The notes under the pieces were generated by a model. The model ran no database searches. It was not told the origin of the DNA and was given only the letters and a program-made list of their open reading frames with translations. 64,000 bases of DNA from Kitasatospora cinereorecta. GTDB lineage: Bacteria > Actinomycetota > Actinomycetes > Streptomycetales > Streptomycetaceae. The position numbers and the translations under genes were made by a program. The stretch's first letter is position 1; every line of letters begins with the position of its first letter. Shown here piece by piece: positions 25,674-35,506 of this stretch. The stretch lies in contig NZ_JAMZDX010000008.1 in assembly GCF_024172095.1 (NCBI RefSeq), positions 124,001-188,000 of the forward strand, in the 5' to 3' direction.

Positions 25674-28600
25674 CTGCTCCCCGCACCCGCGGGGATGGTC
25701 CCGCCGCGCACTGGCTCCACGCGAACTCCCACATCTGCTCCCCGCACCCGCGGGGATGGTCCCCATCCGTCACTGCCGCGGCGAAGGGGCAGAGGCTGCT
25801 CCCCGCACCCGCGGGGATGGTCCCCCGAACTCCACGTTGGTCGTCATGCCGGGCAGCTGCTCCCCGCACCCGCGGGGATGGTCCCGAGGGCGCGGTCAGC
25901 GGTCATGCCGGCGACGCCTGCTCCCCGCACCCGCGGGGATGGTCCCGAACCCGAACGTGAACCCGTCGCGCCGGGGAACTGCTCCCCGCACCCGCGGGGA
26001 TGGTCCCGATGCTCAAGTCCCTTGGCCTGCCGCCGAACTCTGCTCCCCGCACTCGCGGGGATGGTCCCCGCACCGGGCCGCGTAACGCAGCGAACGGACT
26101 CTGCTCCCCGCACCCGCGGGGATGGTCCCGACCAGCACCTCGTCCGTCACCAGCCGGACCGCTGCTCCCCGCACCCGCGGGGATGGTCCCGAGCCGCAGG
26201 CCGCCCGCGCGGCCTTCGAACACTGCTCCCCGCACCCGCGGGGATGGTCCCTTGCCGGTGCTGTCGTACGCGCTGAAGCCCAGCTGCTCCCCGCACCCGC
26301 GGGGATGGTCCCTTCGGCGCGGGGATGCGCCCGCCCCCGGCGGCCTGCTCCCCGCACCCGCGGGGATGGTCCCCAGGTGCTGTGGTCGTACAACGGGAGC
26401 GTCTACTGCTCCCCGCACCCGCGGGGATGGTCCCTTCGGCTGGACCGACCCCCAGGAGAAGCAGTGCTGCTCCCCGCACCCGCGGGGATGGTCCCGTCCA
26501 CACCTTCCCCTCGCCGCGTGAGGCAGCCTGCTCCCCGCACCCGCGGGGATGGTCCCCAGAGGGTCGAGGACCGCCGCGAGGCCGAGAAGCTGCTCCCCGC
26601 ACCCGCGGGGATGGTCCCCTGTCGGTCTAGACCCTAACTCTGATCAGGGGCTGCTCCCCGCACCCGCGGGGATGGTCCCGACGGATGGCTCGCCCACCGC
26701 CTGGTCCCGAACTGCTCCCCGCACCCGCGGGGATGGTCCCCCTCCTCGGGGAGGTCAGGACGATGGGCGGCGCTGCTCCCCGCACCCGCGGGGATGGTCC
26801 CTCGGTCAGCGCCTTGTCGAGCAACAGGCGCCCCTGCTCCCCGCACCCGCGGGGATGGTCCCGACGACGATGAGTGACGTGCTGCTGATGGACACTGCTC
26901 CCCGCACCCGCGGGGATGGTCCCCCATGGGTATACCCTCCCCCTAAGAGACAGCGACTGCTCCCCGCACCCGCGGGGATGGTCCCTGAAATACGTTGCTG
27001 CCCTGAAATGCCGATCCCTGCTCCCCGCACCCGCGGGGATGGTCCCAGTGCAGGCACCAGCGCCGAGGTTGGGCGCGTCTGCTCCCCGCACCCGCGGGGA
27101 TGGTCCCTACGGCTTCGCGCAGTGGGTTTCGGAGAACAGCTGCTCCCCGCACCCGCGGGGATGGTCCCCCGGCCGCCTGGCAGCAGATCCCGATCGCCGA
27201 CTGCTCCCCGCACCCGCGGGGATGGTCCCCCGTCCGCGCGCATGCTGATCTGCACCGTTCCCTGCTCCCCGCACCCGCGGGGATGGTCCCTTCACGCCGG
27301 GCGCGGCGCCGCCGGGGGCGGTCTGCTCCCCGCACCCGCGGGGATGGTCCCGTAAGGGTGGCGCGGGGAAGAGCACCTTGACGCTGCTCCCCGCACCCGC
27401 GGGGATGGTCCCGAACAGCCGGCGTTCGCGAACGCCTTGGAGAGCTGCTCCCCGCACCCGCGGGGATGGTCCCGATTTCCAGAGGCAACTTCAGGATGAA
27501 CGTGACTGCTCCCCGCACCCGCGGGGATGGTCCCTGGCAGACGGCCCCGTCCGCCCCCGTGCTCATCTGCTCCCCGCACCCGCGGGGATGGTCCCGAGGC
27601 CGCCTGGGACGTCACCCGCAACGAGTGCTGCTCCCCGCACCCGCGGGGATGGTCCCTACGCACCGGGAGAAAGCTCGACCGGGCACGTCTGCTCCCCGCA
27701 CCCGCGGGGATGGTCCCCAGGGCAGACGTGCATTTCGCGTCATTCCGGTCTGCTCCCCGCACCCGCGGGGATGGTCCCACCTCGGCCGGGTTCACCAGCG
27801 TCCAGTTCGCCTGCTCCCCGCACCCGCGGGGATGGTCCCGACGTGCCGGCTCGCTGGAGGGACCGGCCGATCTGCTCCCCGCACCCGCGGGGATGGTCCC
27901 TCGGGGGCGGCGCCGTCGGCGTGGACCGGGCTCTGCTCCCCGCACCCGCGGGGATGGTCCCATCGCCGCCGCACTGCGCATCATGGTCCGGTACTGCTCC
28001 CCGCACCCGCGGGGATGGTCCCTCAGGGACAACCTGGAATATCACTGGATCCCAACTGCTCCCCGCACCCGCGGGGATGGTCCCAGGTGGTCCTGGGCGT
28101 CGAGGGGCGGCCACTCCTGCTCCCCGCACCCGCGGGGATGGTCCCGGGCCGCGGTAGCCCCGGGGAACGGAAATCGCCTGCTCCCCGCACCCGCGGGGAT
28201 GGTCCCTGGGCGTTGGTCTGCAAGCTGGCCCAGAAGATCTGCTCCCCGCACCCGCGGGGATGGTCCCCTCCGTGATATCGCGCTGGTCGTAGTCGGGCGC
28301 TGCTCCCCGCACCGCGGGGATGGTCCCCGTGTGCGAGTTCTTCAGGCGGCGTGACGCGCTGCTCCCCGCACCCGCGGGGATGGTCCCTGACCGCACTTCA
28401 GGCGAAGAACGCAACCACGCTGCTCCCCGCACCCGCGGGGATGGTCCCCAGACGGTGGAGCGCCTGAACGCCGAGGACCCGCTGCTCCCCGCACCCGCGG
28501 GGATGGTCCCGGCACCATCGATGCCGGCCCCGAGACCAACCTCTGCTCCCCGCACCCGCGGGGATGGTCCCGCACCGGCATGGACTTCAAGCTCGGGTTC

Positions 28601-29916
28601 ATCCTGCTCCCCGCACCCGCGGGGATGGTCCCTACAAGCCGGCCATCCTGTCGCAGGACTACGGCTGCTCCCCGCACCCGCGGGGATGGTCCCTCTCGCT
28701 GCAACCCCAGCTCCGCCACCAGGCCCTGCTCCCCGCACCCGCGGGGATGGTCCCGTCCTAAACGTCCGTCAAACGCGGTAGGACGTCTGCTCCCCGCACC
28801 CGCGGGGATGGTCCCTTAGGCGCCTACACCATCACCAACGCCAAGTCCTGCTCCCCGCACCCGCGGGGATGGTCCCGACTCCCGGGGTCGGCTGCGCAGC
28901 CCGGACCGCTGCTCCCCGCACCCGCGGGGATGGTCCCGGGAGGAGGCCCGCCGCGACGCGGAGGCCGCCCTGCTCCCCGCACCCGCGGGGATGGTCCCCA
29001 CGACCTGATCAAGTCCGAGGGAGACGACCCCTGCTCCCCGCACCCGCGGGGGTGGTCCCGCCTGGGTCGACAGCGTGGTCTCCGCCCGGCACTGCTCCCC
29101 GCACCCGCGGGGATGGTCCCAGCACATCGACGCGGTTGCCGGGGACCAGGCGCTGCTCCCCGCACCCGCGGGGATGGTCCCGGGTCCGTCGTGGCCGGTG
29201 CTGCGGTGGCGCTCTGCTCCCCGCACCCGCGGGGATGGTCCCGTGGGCCGGGCGCTGAGTTCCGCCCACGAGGGCTGCTCCCCGCACCCGCGGGGATGGT
29301 CCCAGATGGGTGTCGTTGCCAAGCGTCGCCGTGGTCTGCTCCCCGCACCCGCGGGGATGGTCCCACGACCGTGTCGCCGATGGTCACCCGGGTGGGCTGC
29401 TCCCCGCACCCGCGGGGATGGTCCTTGTTGGCGTTGTTGTTGTTGCTCTGACCTGCACTGCTCCCCGCACCCGCGGGGATGGTCCTCACGCTCCTGGTCC
29501 TCGGCGGCGGGGTGGCGACTGCTCCCCGCACCCGCGGGGATGGTCCCTCCATCGGCTGCGTCGGCCTCTGGCAGATCAACTGCTCCCCGCACCCGCGGGG
29601 ATGGTCCCCAGACAAGCCTCGCCTCCGGTCCGTGCTCCGGCTGCTCCCCGCACCCGCGGGGATGGTCCCACGATCCGACTGCCGCGCATGGGTTCCCTGA
29701 TCTGCTCCCCGCACCCGCGGGGATGGTCCCGATGGCCGGCAGTGCCGCCGAGTCGGCCGCGGCTGCTCCCCGCACCCGCGGGGATGGTCCCTACACCACC
29801 GGCGGGTTCTCGAACTGGAACATCTGCTCCCCGCACCCGCGGGGATGGTCCCGCCCCCACCACCACCGAACTCGGTGCCGTCGGCTGCTCCCCGCACCCG
29901 CGGGTACGGGGAGCAG
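25674..29916 (+). CRISPR. CRISPR array 2, type I-E, about 70 repeats
   Basis: The same 29-nt repeat as array 1 but in the opposite orientation, starting CTGCTCCCCGC at 25674 and repeating every 61 nt (69 intervals to 29885). Spacers are 32 nt, with a few of 33 (for example before 26590 and 28056) and one of 31. Variants: one base changed near 26040, a 28-nt repeat at 28300, a G change near 29032, and final C to T at about 29398 and 29459. The leader is at the low-coordinate end beside cas3. The last unit (29885-29916) is a hybrid of two oppositely oriented repeats joined at their CCGCGG core. Confidence 0.97.
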
Positions 29917-30020
29917 GTCTCGGCGGAGGACCTGGCGATCGACCGGCTGGGACCATCCCCGTGGGTGCGGGGAGCAGATGCCGGTGGTGACGATCTTCGC
30001 TCGGAGCTTGGGACCATCCC
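29917..30020 (-). CRISPR. Inverted array relic at the distal end of array 2
   Basis: After the hybrid repeat the direction flips. There is a 32-nt spacer (29917-29948), a full repeat in array 1 orientation (29949-29977, one base changed), a second spacer (29978-30009) and the first 11 nt of another repeat, GGGACCATCCC (30010-30020), which runs straight into cas5e sequence. Confidence 0.85.
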
Positions 30021-30211
30021 TGACGAACCCCCGGTGCGGGGCGACACCCTCCGGGACCAGCCGCTGAGCTTCGACCCGCGCCGCCGCCACGGCCTGCACA
30101 CCGTCCCCAGCGGCACCGTCACCGTGACCAATCCGCAGGCACGCCGCAACACCACCCCGCCGCCCGCGCCGATCTCCTCCCCACGGCACCCGGTCCCGTG
30201 TCCTGTGGCTC
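30018..30211 (+). pseudogene. Fused fragments of cas5e and cas6e
   Basis: The plus strand reads DEPPVRGDTLRDQPLSFDP, then HGLHTVPSGTVTVTNPQARRNTTPPPAP, a diverged copy of the Cas5e C-terminus (main copy HGLRTVHSGTVTVTNPQARRNTTPSPAP). From about 30169 the DNA GATCTCCTCCCCACGGC ... GTGTCCTGTGG matches the cas6e codons for DLLPTAPGPRVLW, with one base lost. The stretch between these points in an intact operon (end of cas5, start of cas6) is deleted. Order and strand are the mirror image of the main operon. Confidence 0.75.
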
Positions 30212-30260
30212 ACGGATTCGTACGGCGGACCGGCCCGCCGGGCGGGCCACGATCAAGGTG

Positions 30261-31091
30261 TTACGCGGCACCGCTGAGGGTCATCGGCGGCCGGGTCGGG
30301 CGCAGCGGGACGGCGCCGGCACGGAGTGCCTTGTCGTGGCGGGCGCGGCGTTCGGCGAGGACCTGGCTGCTGCTGGCGGCCGCGGTACGGGCGGCGACCT
30401 CCTCCTGGTCGGCCTTCTCGGCGAGGCCTCGGGCGAACTGGTCCTCGGGTTCGCGTCGGCTGAGGATGGCCTGCTCCTGGCGAGCGATGGCAGCGACGAT
30501 CGTCGGGTCGATGACGGGGGCGGTGCGGCGGATCTCGGCGAGCGCGCGGTGGTAGCCAGCGCTCGCGTCGTCGCGGGTGCGGACCGGGGCCTCGGGCTGC
30601 TCGACGGCCTTGTGGTGCTCGGTCCGCTGGTCGGGGCCGGTGGCGATGGCGCGGGGCGCCAGGACCCGCAAGTCCCGCACGACGGTCCGGCCCATCTTGC
30701 CGTTGATTCGGACGACGAGCTGGCGGCCGAGCAGGCGCAGTTGGGTGGCGTAGGCCGGGGAGGTGGGCTGGAGGTCGAGGCGTCCGGTGCGGGCATCGAA
30801 ATGCACGGGCTGGACCTTGCCGACGAGCTCGGGGGCGATGGTGGCCCACTGGTCGAGGATGCCGCCGCCGGCGGTCGGGGTGTCCCAGGCCCGTTCGGCG
30901 ACCAGGCTGGCCAGGGCGTCGCCGAGCCCGATCGGGTCGCGGCCGCCAGCGCGTGCCGTGGTCCGGGGCCGGGTGGGTCGGGTGGTGGAGTTGCGGCCGC
31001 CAGGGGCGTCGGCGTTGCGGGTGCGGGCTGCTTCGCGGGCGGCCTTGAGGGCGACGCGGGCTAGGTCGACGCCGGTGGACATCTCGGTCAC
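30261..31091 (-). CDS. DciA-like (DUF721) protein
   Basis: A 276-residue protein. GLGDALASLVAERAWDTPT to LRLLGRQLVVRINGKMGR (about 53-140) is a DUF721 domain, the fold of DciA, which loads or assists replicative helicase in bacteria lacking DnaC. A long Arg/Ala/Glu-rich tail follows. The GTG start overlaps the stop of the rep-like gene by GTGA, so plasmid helicase loading is a reasonable inference. A 3' fragment of a related gene sits at 9305-9475. Confidence 0.7.
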   Translation of the reverse strand: MTEMSTGVDLARVALKAAREAARTRNADAPGGRNSTTRPTRPRTTARAGGRDPIGLGDALASLVAERAWDTPTAGGGILDQWATIAPELVGKVQPVHFDARTGRLDLQPTSPAYATQLRLLGRQLVVRINGKMGRTVVRDLRVLAPRAIATGPDQRTEHHKAVEQPEAPVRTRDDASAGYHRALAEIRRTAPVIDPTIVAAIARQEQAILSRREPEDQFARGLAEKADQEEVAARTAAASSSQVLAERRARHDKALRAGAVPLRPTRPPMTLSGAA

Positions 31092-32884
31092 GCGGACCTC
31101 CAGGTCTGGTGGATGACCATGCGGCCGGTGTGCCGTAGGCGCAGGACCTGGTCGACCTGGCCGTGTGTGTAGAGCTGGCGGGCGTAGGCCTCACCGCAGT
31201 CTCGGATCGCCATCAGGACCATCTCGGGGTCGCGCTGGCCGAGGGTGCGGAGCTCGATGACGTCCTCGCGGGTGAGCTGGTGCAGGTCGGTGAGGCCTTC
31301 CTGGTCCTGGGCGAAGAGCGCCAGCGCCTGGGCGCCTTGGCCGCCGGCTTGCCGCACCTGGGCGAAGACGTCGTCGACCATGCGGCCCACGGCGCGGGTG
31401 GCCGGGGCCTGCCAGTCGGTGAGGCGCCACTCGTCCGAGTGCCGGTTGTGGCGGGTCTGCTCGGCGGATCGGGACTCGCGCCAGTGCTCGACCTGGGCGG
31501 CGCGCTCCTTCGGGGTGCGCCAGCCGGGCATCTGGGTCATGCCGCGCAACCGGTGGGCGAGCAGGCCGGAGGGCCGGTAGCTGCCGCACTGCGGCTCCTC
31601 CAGGGTGGAGATCCATGCGATGACCTCCTCCGCCGTCCAGCCCGCGTCCGCGACCTCCTGCACGACCCAGGCGATCCGGGACACCAGGGCACGGCGCAGC
31701 CACGGCACCTGGCGGACCAGTTCGGCGGCCAGCTGGAACCGGCGTCCAACGGCGTTCAGCTTCTGGGTGCGCCGGCCCTTCGTGGACTTTTTCGCGGCAG
31801 TGGACTTCGGCTTCCCGCTTGCGACGTCTGTCTCAGAGGGATGGGGAGTAGAACCGTCAGCAGGAACAGTTGAGCAACCACCCCCCATTGGGGTGCAACG
31901 GTCGACTGCTGTTGAGGTGCCGTCAGCGGCCTGTGACACCTGGGGCTGGGTGGTGGTCGACGTGGCCTGAGCGGCCGTCACCGAGGCCTTCGCGGAAGCC
32001 TTCGACTTCGACCGGGCGGTCCGGACCTTGCGCGAGGCCCGCTTGCCCAGCAGCGCCATCACCGCCCGGCCAGCCTCCGCGATCCCGATCACCCGGCGGC
32101 CGGTGCCCTCGCCCGCAACGCGCACGCCCAGCGCGACATCGAACTCGGCCGGGATCACCCGGACGAACTCCGACGCCTTCGCCTTCTCGCCGCGGACCCG
32201 GGTGCCCTTCGCCACGTACGCGAGCAGGCCAGCCTCGCGCAGCATGTCCAGCTGGTACTGCGCGGTCCGCTCGGTCACGCCCAAGCGCCGGGCGAGGTAG
32301 TCCACGCCCGGACGGCACGGCGACAGCTCCATCAGCAGCTGCGCGGTGAGGATCGCGGTACGGCCCATCTCCCGCGGTCCGTGCGAGCGCGACGGCCGGT
32401 AGCAGCCCGACGCGACCACCCAGTGCACCGCCTGTATCCAGCTGTACGGATCCAGCGCGACCCGGCCGCGGGTCGTCGACACCCACTGCTCCGCAGCCGG
32501 CACGAGCAGCGCGGGCAGCACCGACACACACGGCACGAACCGCCGAGCCGCCTTCGACACCACCACGGCGGTCGCTAACGCGACGTCGACCGACTCCTGG
32601 CGCTGGCCGGGAACGCCCGGCCAGGCGGGAACTACACCCGACGGGCCGTTTGCGAGGCCCCCGACACGGTCATCCGGAAGAGTGATCTGCATCACATTGT
32701 CGACAGCGCTCGAGGCAAGCTCGACAACCGGTCCGTCAACCCGCCCCTGGGCGAATCCCATGGCAGGGCCGGGGATGAGCCCAAGATCCCGCCCTGCGGG
32801 AACTCGCGACATGTCCAGGACAGCAGCACCATGATCGACAACCACGGGGCCGTGAGACTGGAAAGGCCTTGTGACCTGCTGCAA
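31088..32884 (-). CDS. Winged-helix plasmid replication-type protein
   Basis: Up to 598 residues; the first codon is a TTG at 32884 without a clear RBS, and internal starts (for example at about 32809) are possible. PYSWIQAVHWVVASGCYRPS followed by LARRLGVTERTAQYQLDMLREAGLLAYV (about residues 200-230) is a winged-helix domain. A Ser/Thr/Lys-rich linker (about 290-375) leads to a helical C-terminal domain with FQLAAELVRQVPWLRRA. The layout and coupling to a dciA-like gene, next to a hairpin-rich region, fit replication initiators of actinobacterial plasmids, but I cannot assign a named Rep family. Confidence 0.5.
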   Translation of the reverse strand: MQQVTRPFQSHGPVVVDHGAAVLDMSRVPAGRDLGLIPGPAMGFAQGRVDGPVVELASSAVDNVMQITLPDDRVGGLANGPSGVVPAWPGVPGQRQESVDVALATAVVVSKAARRFVPCVSVLPALLVPAAEQWVSTTRGRVALDPYSWIQAVHWVVASGCYRPSRSHGPREMGRTAILTAQLLMELSPCRPGVDYLARRLGVTERTAQYQLDMLREAGLLAYVAKGTRVRGEKAKASEFVRVIPAEFDVALGVRVAGEGTGRRVIGIAEAGRAVMALLGKRASRKVRTARSKSKASAKASVTAAQATSTTTQPQVSQAADGTSTAVDRCTPMGGGCSTVPADGSTPHPSETDVASGKPKSTAAKKSTKGRRTQKLNAVGRRFQLAAELVRQVPWLRRALVSRIAWVVQEVADAGWTAEEVIAWISTLEEPQCGSYRPSGLLAHRLRGMTQMPGWRTPKERAAQVEHWRESRSAEQTRHNRHSDEWRLTDWQAPATRAVGRMVDDVFAQVRQAGGQGAQALALFAQDQEGLTDLHQLTREDVIELRTLGQRDPEMVLMAIRDCGEAYARQLYTHGQVDQVLRLRHTGRMVIHQTWRSA

Positions 32885-32888
32885 AATG

Positions 32889-33300
32889 ACAGTGCCTTTC
32901 TAGGAAGGTGGGCCGGCCCGCATCAGCGGGTCGGGCGGCGCGGCCCCCTTGGGGACCGCGAACACCGGCCCCTCACGGGACCGGCGGAATGCCCCCGCGA
33001 GGGGGCGAAAGCCGATCGGCGACCTCCAGGTCTGTTCTCTCTGGGTGTTGGCGGTGGGTGCAGCCGAGGCCCCGGCAAGGGCCCCGACTGCGGGTACTGC
33101 GACCGGCCTTGGATGGCCGGTGGTGGTTCAGGCAGAACCAGGTAGTGCGGCTGGTGGTCGGTTGGTAGCCGATCTCCAGCAACCCCGCTCAGGGTTGGTA
33201 GCCCGCGAGCGAGGTGGGAGCAGGAAGGCCGCTGGTCCGGGTGGTAAGTCCGGGTAACGGCCGGCGGAGCTAGACCCCTGTCAGGGTCGGGCTCCGCGGA
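32889..33300. other. Hairpin-rich non-coding region, candidate origin or control RNA
   Basis: No credible gene. Several stem-loops follow each other: GCCCCC-GCGA-GGGGGC near 32991, CGGCCCCCTTGGGGACCG near 32940, ACCGGCCCCT/GGGACCGG near 32967, and GCGGAGC ... GCTCCGC with inner GACCC/GGGTC at 33264-33297. GGTTGGTAGCC occurs twice (about 33160 and 33195). It lies directly upstream of the rep-like gene, where a replication origin or antisense control RNA would be expected. Confidence 0.45.
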
Positions 33301-33363
33301 CGATGGCTAGGTCACGGAACACCCCCATTTCGGGGGCCGCCGTGGCCAGCCACATATGCAGAG

Positions 33364-33423
33364 ACGGCACCCCGCCGGAGTGAGACCCGGGTCATCCCGG
33401 TCGACTCCACGGCGGGGTGCCGT
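33364..33423. terminator. Long inverted repeat, likely terminator
   Basis: ACGGCACCCCGCCG (33364-33377) pairs exactly with CGGCGGGGTGCCGT (33410-33423), with adjacent GAGT/ACTC extending the stem past a small bulge and a loop of about 22 nt. Confidence 0.6.
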
Positions 33424-33592
33424 GCGTTCAGGAGGGCCCGGTTACGGGTACCCTGCATCACGTCACCACCCCTCGCGTGGTTGACCGGGACGGGCCCCTG
33501 GCAGGGGGCGCCGATCCACCTCATCGCCGTCCGGACCTGAAGGTCCGGGCGGCGAAATCCATTCTGGATCACTGACGACGCCAGACTACCCC

Positions 33593-33601
33593 TGTGGATA
33601 A
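33593..33601 (-). other. DnaA-box match
   Basis: TGTGGATAA is the exact reverse complement of the classical TTATCCACA box, in a locally lower-G+C stretch (33584-33700) without a gene. Only one copy is evident, so this supports an origin nearby but does not prove one. Confidence 0.35.
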
Positions 33602-33712
33602 CGCTGGGAGTAGCCGCGAGATCACCGTGTCGATCTGACGCGTCGATCGGCTGATAGGCAAACAATCCTGCTTCTCCAAGGACTCTTCGAGCGCAAATGG
33701 CTGGCTCTCGCG

Positions 33713-34528
33713 TCACATCGGAAGTGTGGCAATCGCAGAGGAACCGCCGCCTTCTTCTGCCCCGCGAAGAGCAGTCAGGACAGCTGATGCGGTCCAACGG
33801 CTCGTGGCGCCGGGGCGAGAGGATAGGTATTCGGCGGATTGTTCCAGGGACCAGCCATGAGCCTCGGCGAGGCCGCTAGCGAAGTTCCGCAGGTAGGCGG
33901 CCGACGGCGGATTCAGCTCCGCGTCGTCCAGGGCCCAGGGTGCCGTGAACGTGTACACGGGGATGCCGTCGATCGCGCCAGGACAGATCAGCGTCTCGTA
34001 GCGCCCAGGGCCGAGCTGGTCGCGACCAGACGTGAGGGCCCGGGTGAGGTCCAGGTTGGTGCCCGGGACTTGATGCATCTCTTGAGCAGCGATGTCGGAG
34101 AACTGCCCAGCGGTGATGAGGTAGGCACGGGCGGGCATCTCACCGGCATGAGACGGGTCATAGAATCCCATTCCGCCCGTCCAGACGAGCGACTCCAAGG
34201 CGAAGTACAGCTGCCCAGGCAGAAGCACCGGAATGGTCTTCTCGGGCAAGCGGCGGTCGCGACAGCCTGGGTAGGTTCGGGCCCCGCCCGGAGGCCTTCC
34301 ACCTGCGATGTAGTGCGCCAGTCGGTCGGCGTGCATGTTCGACCCATATGCCGCATACCAGACGAGCCCTCCTGGGCCCAAGTTCCCGCTCAGGGCTTCC
34401 GCTCTACGGGCACGGGGAAACGGGTTCGCGGCGACCTGGGCGGCATCACCGCCGAGATCCTGTTGAGAGGTGTCGTTCATGGGAGACGACGGTAGCCGCC
34501 GGCAGAACTCTCCGTGACCGGCCATCAC
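33713..34528 (-). CDS. Gamma-glutamylcyclotransferase-like fold protein
   Basis: A 271-residue protein. WYAAYGSNMHADRLAHYI (about 57-74) is the YGSNM motif of the GGCT-like (AIG2/BtrG) fold, followed by FALESLVWTGGMGFYDP and ARAYLITAGQFSDIA. Homologues in Streptomyces are sometimes mislabelled histone deacetylase. The substrate is unknown. ATG 34528 overlaps the stop of the GntR gene by ATGA, so the two are co-translated. Confidence 0.68.
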   Translation of the reverse strand: MMAGHGEFCRRLPSSPMNDTSQQDLGGDAAQVAANPFPRARRAEALSGNLGPGGLVWYAAYGSNMHADRLAHYIAGGRPPGGARTYPGCRDRRLPEKTIPVLLPGQLYFALESLVWTGGMGFYDPSHAGEMPARAYLITAGQFSDIAAQEMHQVPGTNLDLTRALTSGRDQLGPGRYETLICPGAIDGIPVYTFTAPWALDDAELNPPSAAYLRNFASGLAEAHGWSLEQSAEYLSSRPGATSRWTASAVLTALRGAEEGGGSSAIATLPM

Positions 34529-35283
34529 ACCTCCTGCTCATACACGAGTAGGTTGCGGTCGCCCGGCGCAATGGTAATCATCACCCGCACGGGAAAGTCG
34601 GTTCCATGACCGACGCGGACATGCTGGATCACCGGGGTTCCCAAGGGAAGCTGGAGGAGCTCAGTCTCTTCAGGAGTGGGCATCCGGGTGCTGATCTCGT
34701 CCCGGATTCGGGTCTGCGGGTAGCCGATGTAGCGCAGCACGCCACCGGGGAACGACAGTTCGCGGCTCTCCTCGAGCACGGTCCCCTTTGCGATGGTGCC
34801 GGGAAAGCAGCTGGTGGAGAGCTGAAAGGGCTCGTCATCGACCCAGCGGACGCGGGCGCGCTTGACGACCTCGTCGCCTTCTGCGAGTCGCAGACATGCC
34901 GCTACCTGCGCGTCTGCCGATTCAAGCGTCGCAACGATCGACTCACCTGGCTCGCGGCCGGCTTCCTTGATCGCAGTGGCCCAGTCATCGAGAGCATGTG
35001 AATCCCGGCGGCTGCCGCGCTCGAACTCTGACAGGTTCCAGGTGATGCGGCGGACAGCCCGAACTCTCCGACGGCCACCCTGTTCGCCGATTACCAGGCC
35101 CTCTGCCTTGAGGATGTCCACTCCAGCCGCCGCGGTCTTGGCGGTGACCTGAAACCTCTCGGCAAGCTCGCGGCCAGTAGGTAGCGCTGCGCCGGGGCCC
35201 AGTTCGCCGGACCTGATCTGCTCGCGGAGAGCATCGGCGACGGACCGTGCGCTGCCCCGTCTCACCTGATCTGTCGGAGTCAT
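34525..35283 (-). CDS. GntR/HutC-family transcriptional regulator
   Basis: A 252-residue protein from ATG 35283 (a TTG at 35292 is less likely). Residues 10-75 form a GntR winged helix (ADALREQIRSGELGPGAALPTGRELAERF), and the rest is a UTRA effector domain ending VRVMITIAPGDRNLLVYEQE. On Streptomyces plasmids and ICEs such regulators often hold transfer genes off and repress themselves. GTAC-centred boxes lie just upstream and toward the divergent plus-strand cluster. Confidence 0.85.
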   Translation of the reverse strand: MTPTDQVRRGSARSVADALREQIRSGELGPGAALPTGRELAERFQVTAKTAAAGVDILKAEGLVIGEQGGRRRVRAVRRITWNLSEFERGSRRDSHALDDWATAIKEAGREPGESIVATLESADAQVAACLRLAEGDEVVKRARVRWVDDEPFQLSTSCFPGTIAKGTVLEESRELSFPGGVLRYIGYPQTRIRDEISTRMPTPEETELLQLPLGTPVIQHVRVGHGTDFPVRVMITIAPGDRNLLVYEQEV

Positions 35284-35290
35284 AGGCGAC

Positions 35291-35506
35291 AAGGTACCCG
35301 ATGCTACGCAGCTTTAGTACCTAACTTGCCGAACTGTCGTACCGGCAGTGCCGGTCGGGCGGCCAGGGGGAGCCTCGACCGGCCCCTCCTTCACGCCCTC
35401 TCGGCTCGCCTTTGGTACGCAGTCAGAGAAGTTATGTACCGAAGTGCTTGACGGTCCGTCACTTGATGCGTACGGTCATGGATGTCGCCACAGACTTAGG
35501 TACCTA
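35291..35506. promoter_or_regulatory. Repeated GTAC-centred boxes, candidate GntR operators
   Basis: Boxes AAGGTACC (35291), TTTAGTACCTAAC (about 35313), TTTGGTACG (35411), TTATGTACC (about 35431) and the perfect palindrome TTAGGTACCTAA (about 35495-35506) lie in the divergent interval between the GntR gene and the plus-strand cluster. The first is 8 nt from the GntR start codon, consistent with autoregulation. Confidence 0.55.

Noticed and set aside
25589..30213. Long open frames on both strands across array 2
   Set aside because: Same artefact of repeat periodicity.
30261..35300. An integrase and tRNA attachment site for an ICE
   Set aside because: No tyrosine or serine integrase gene and no tRNA end were found near the replication-like module; the only recombinase is the Tn3 resolvase.
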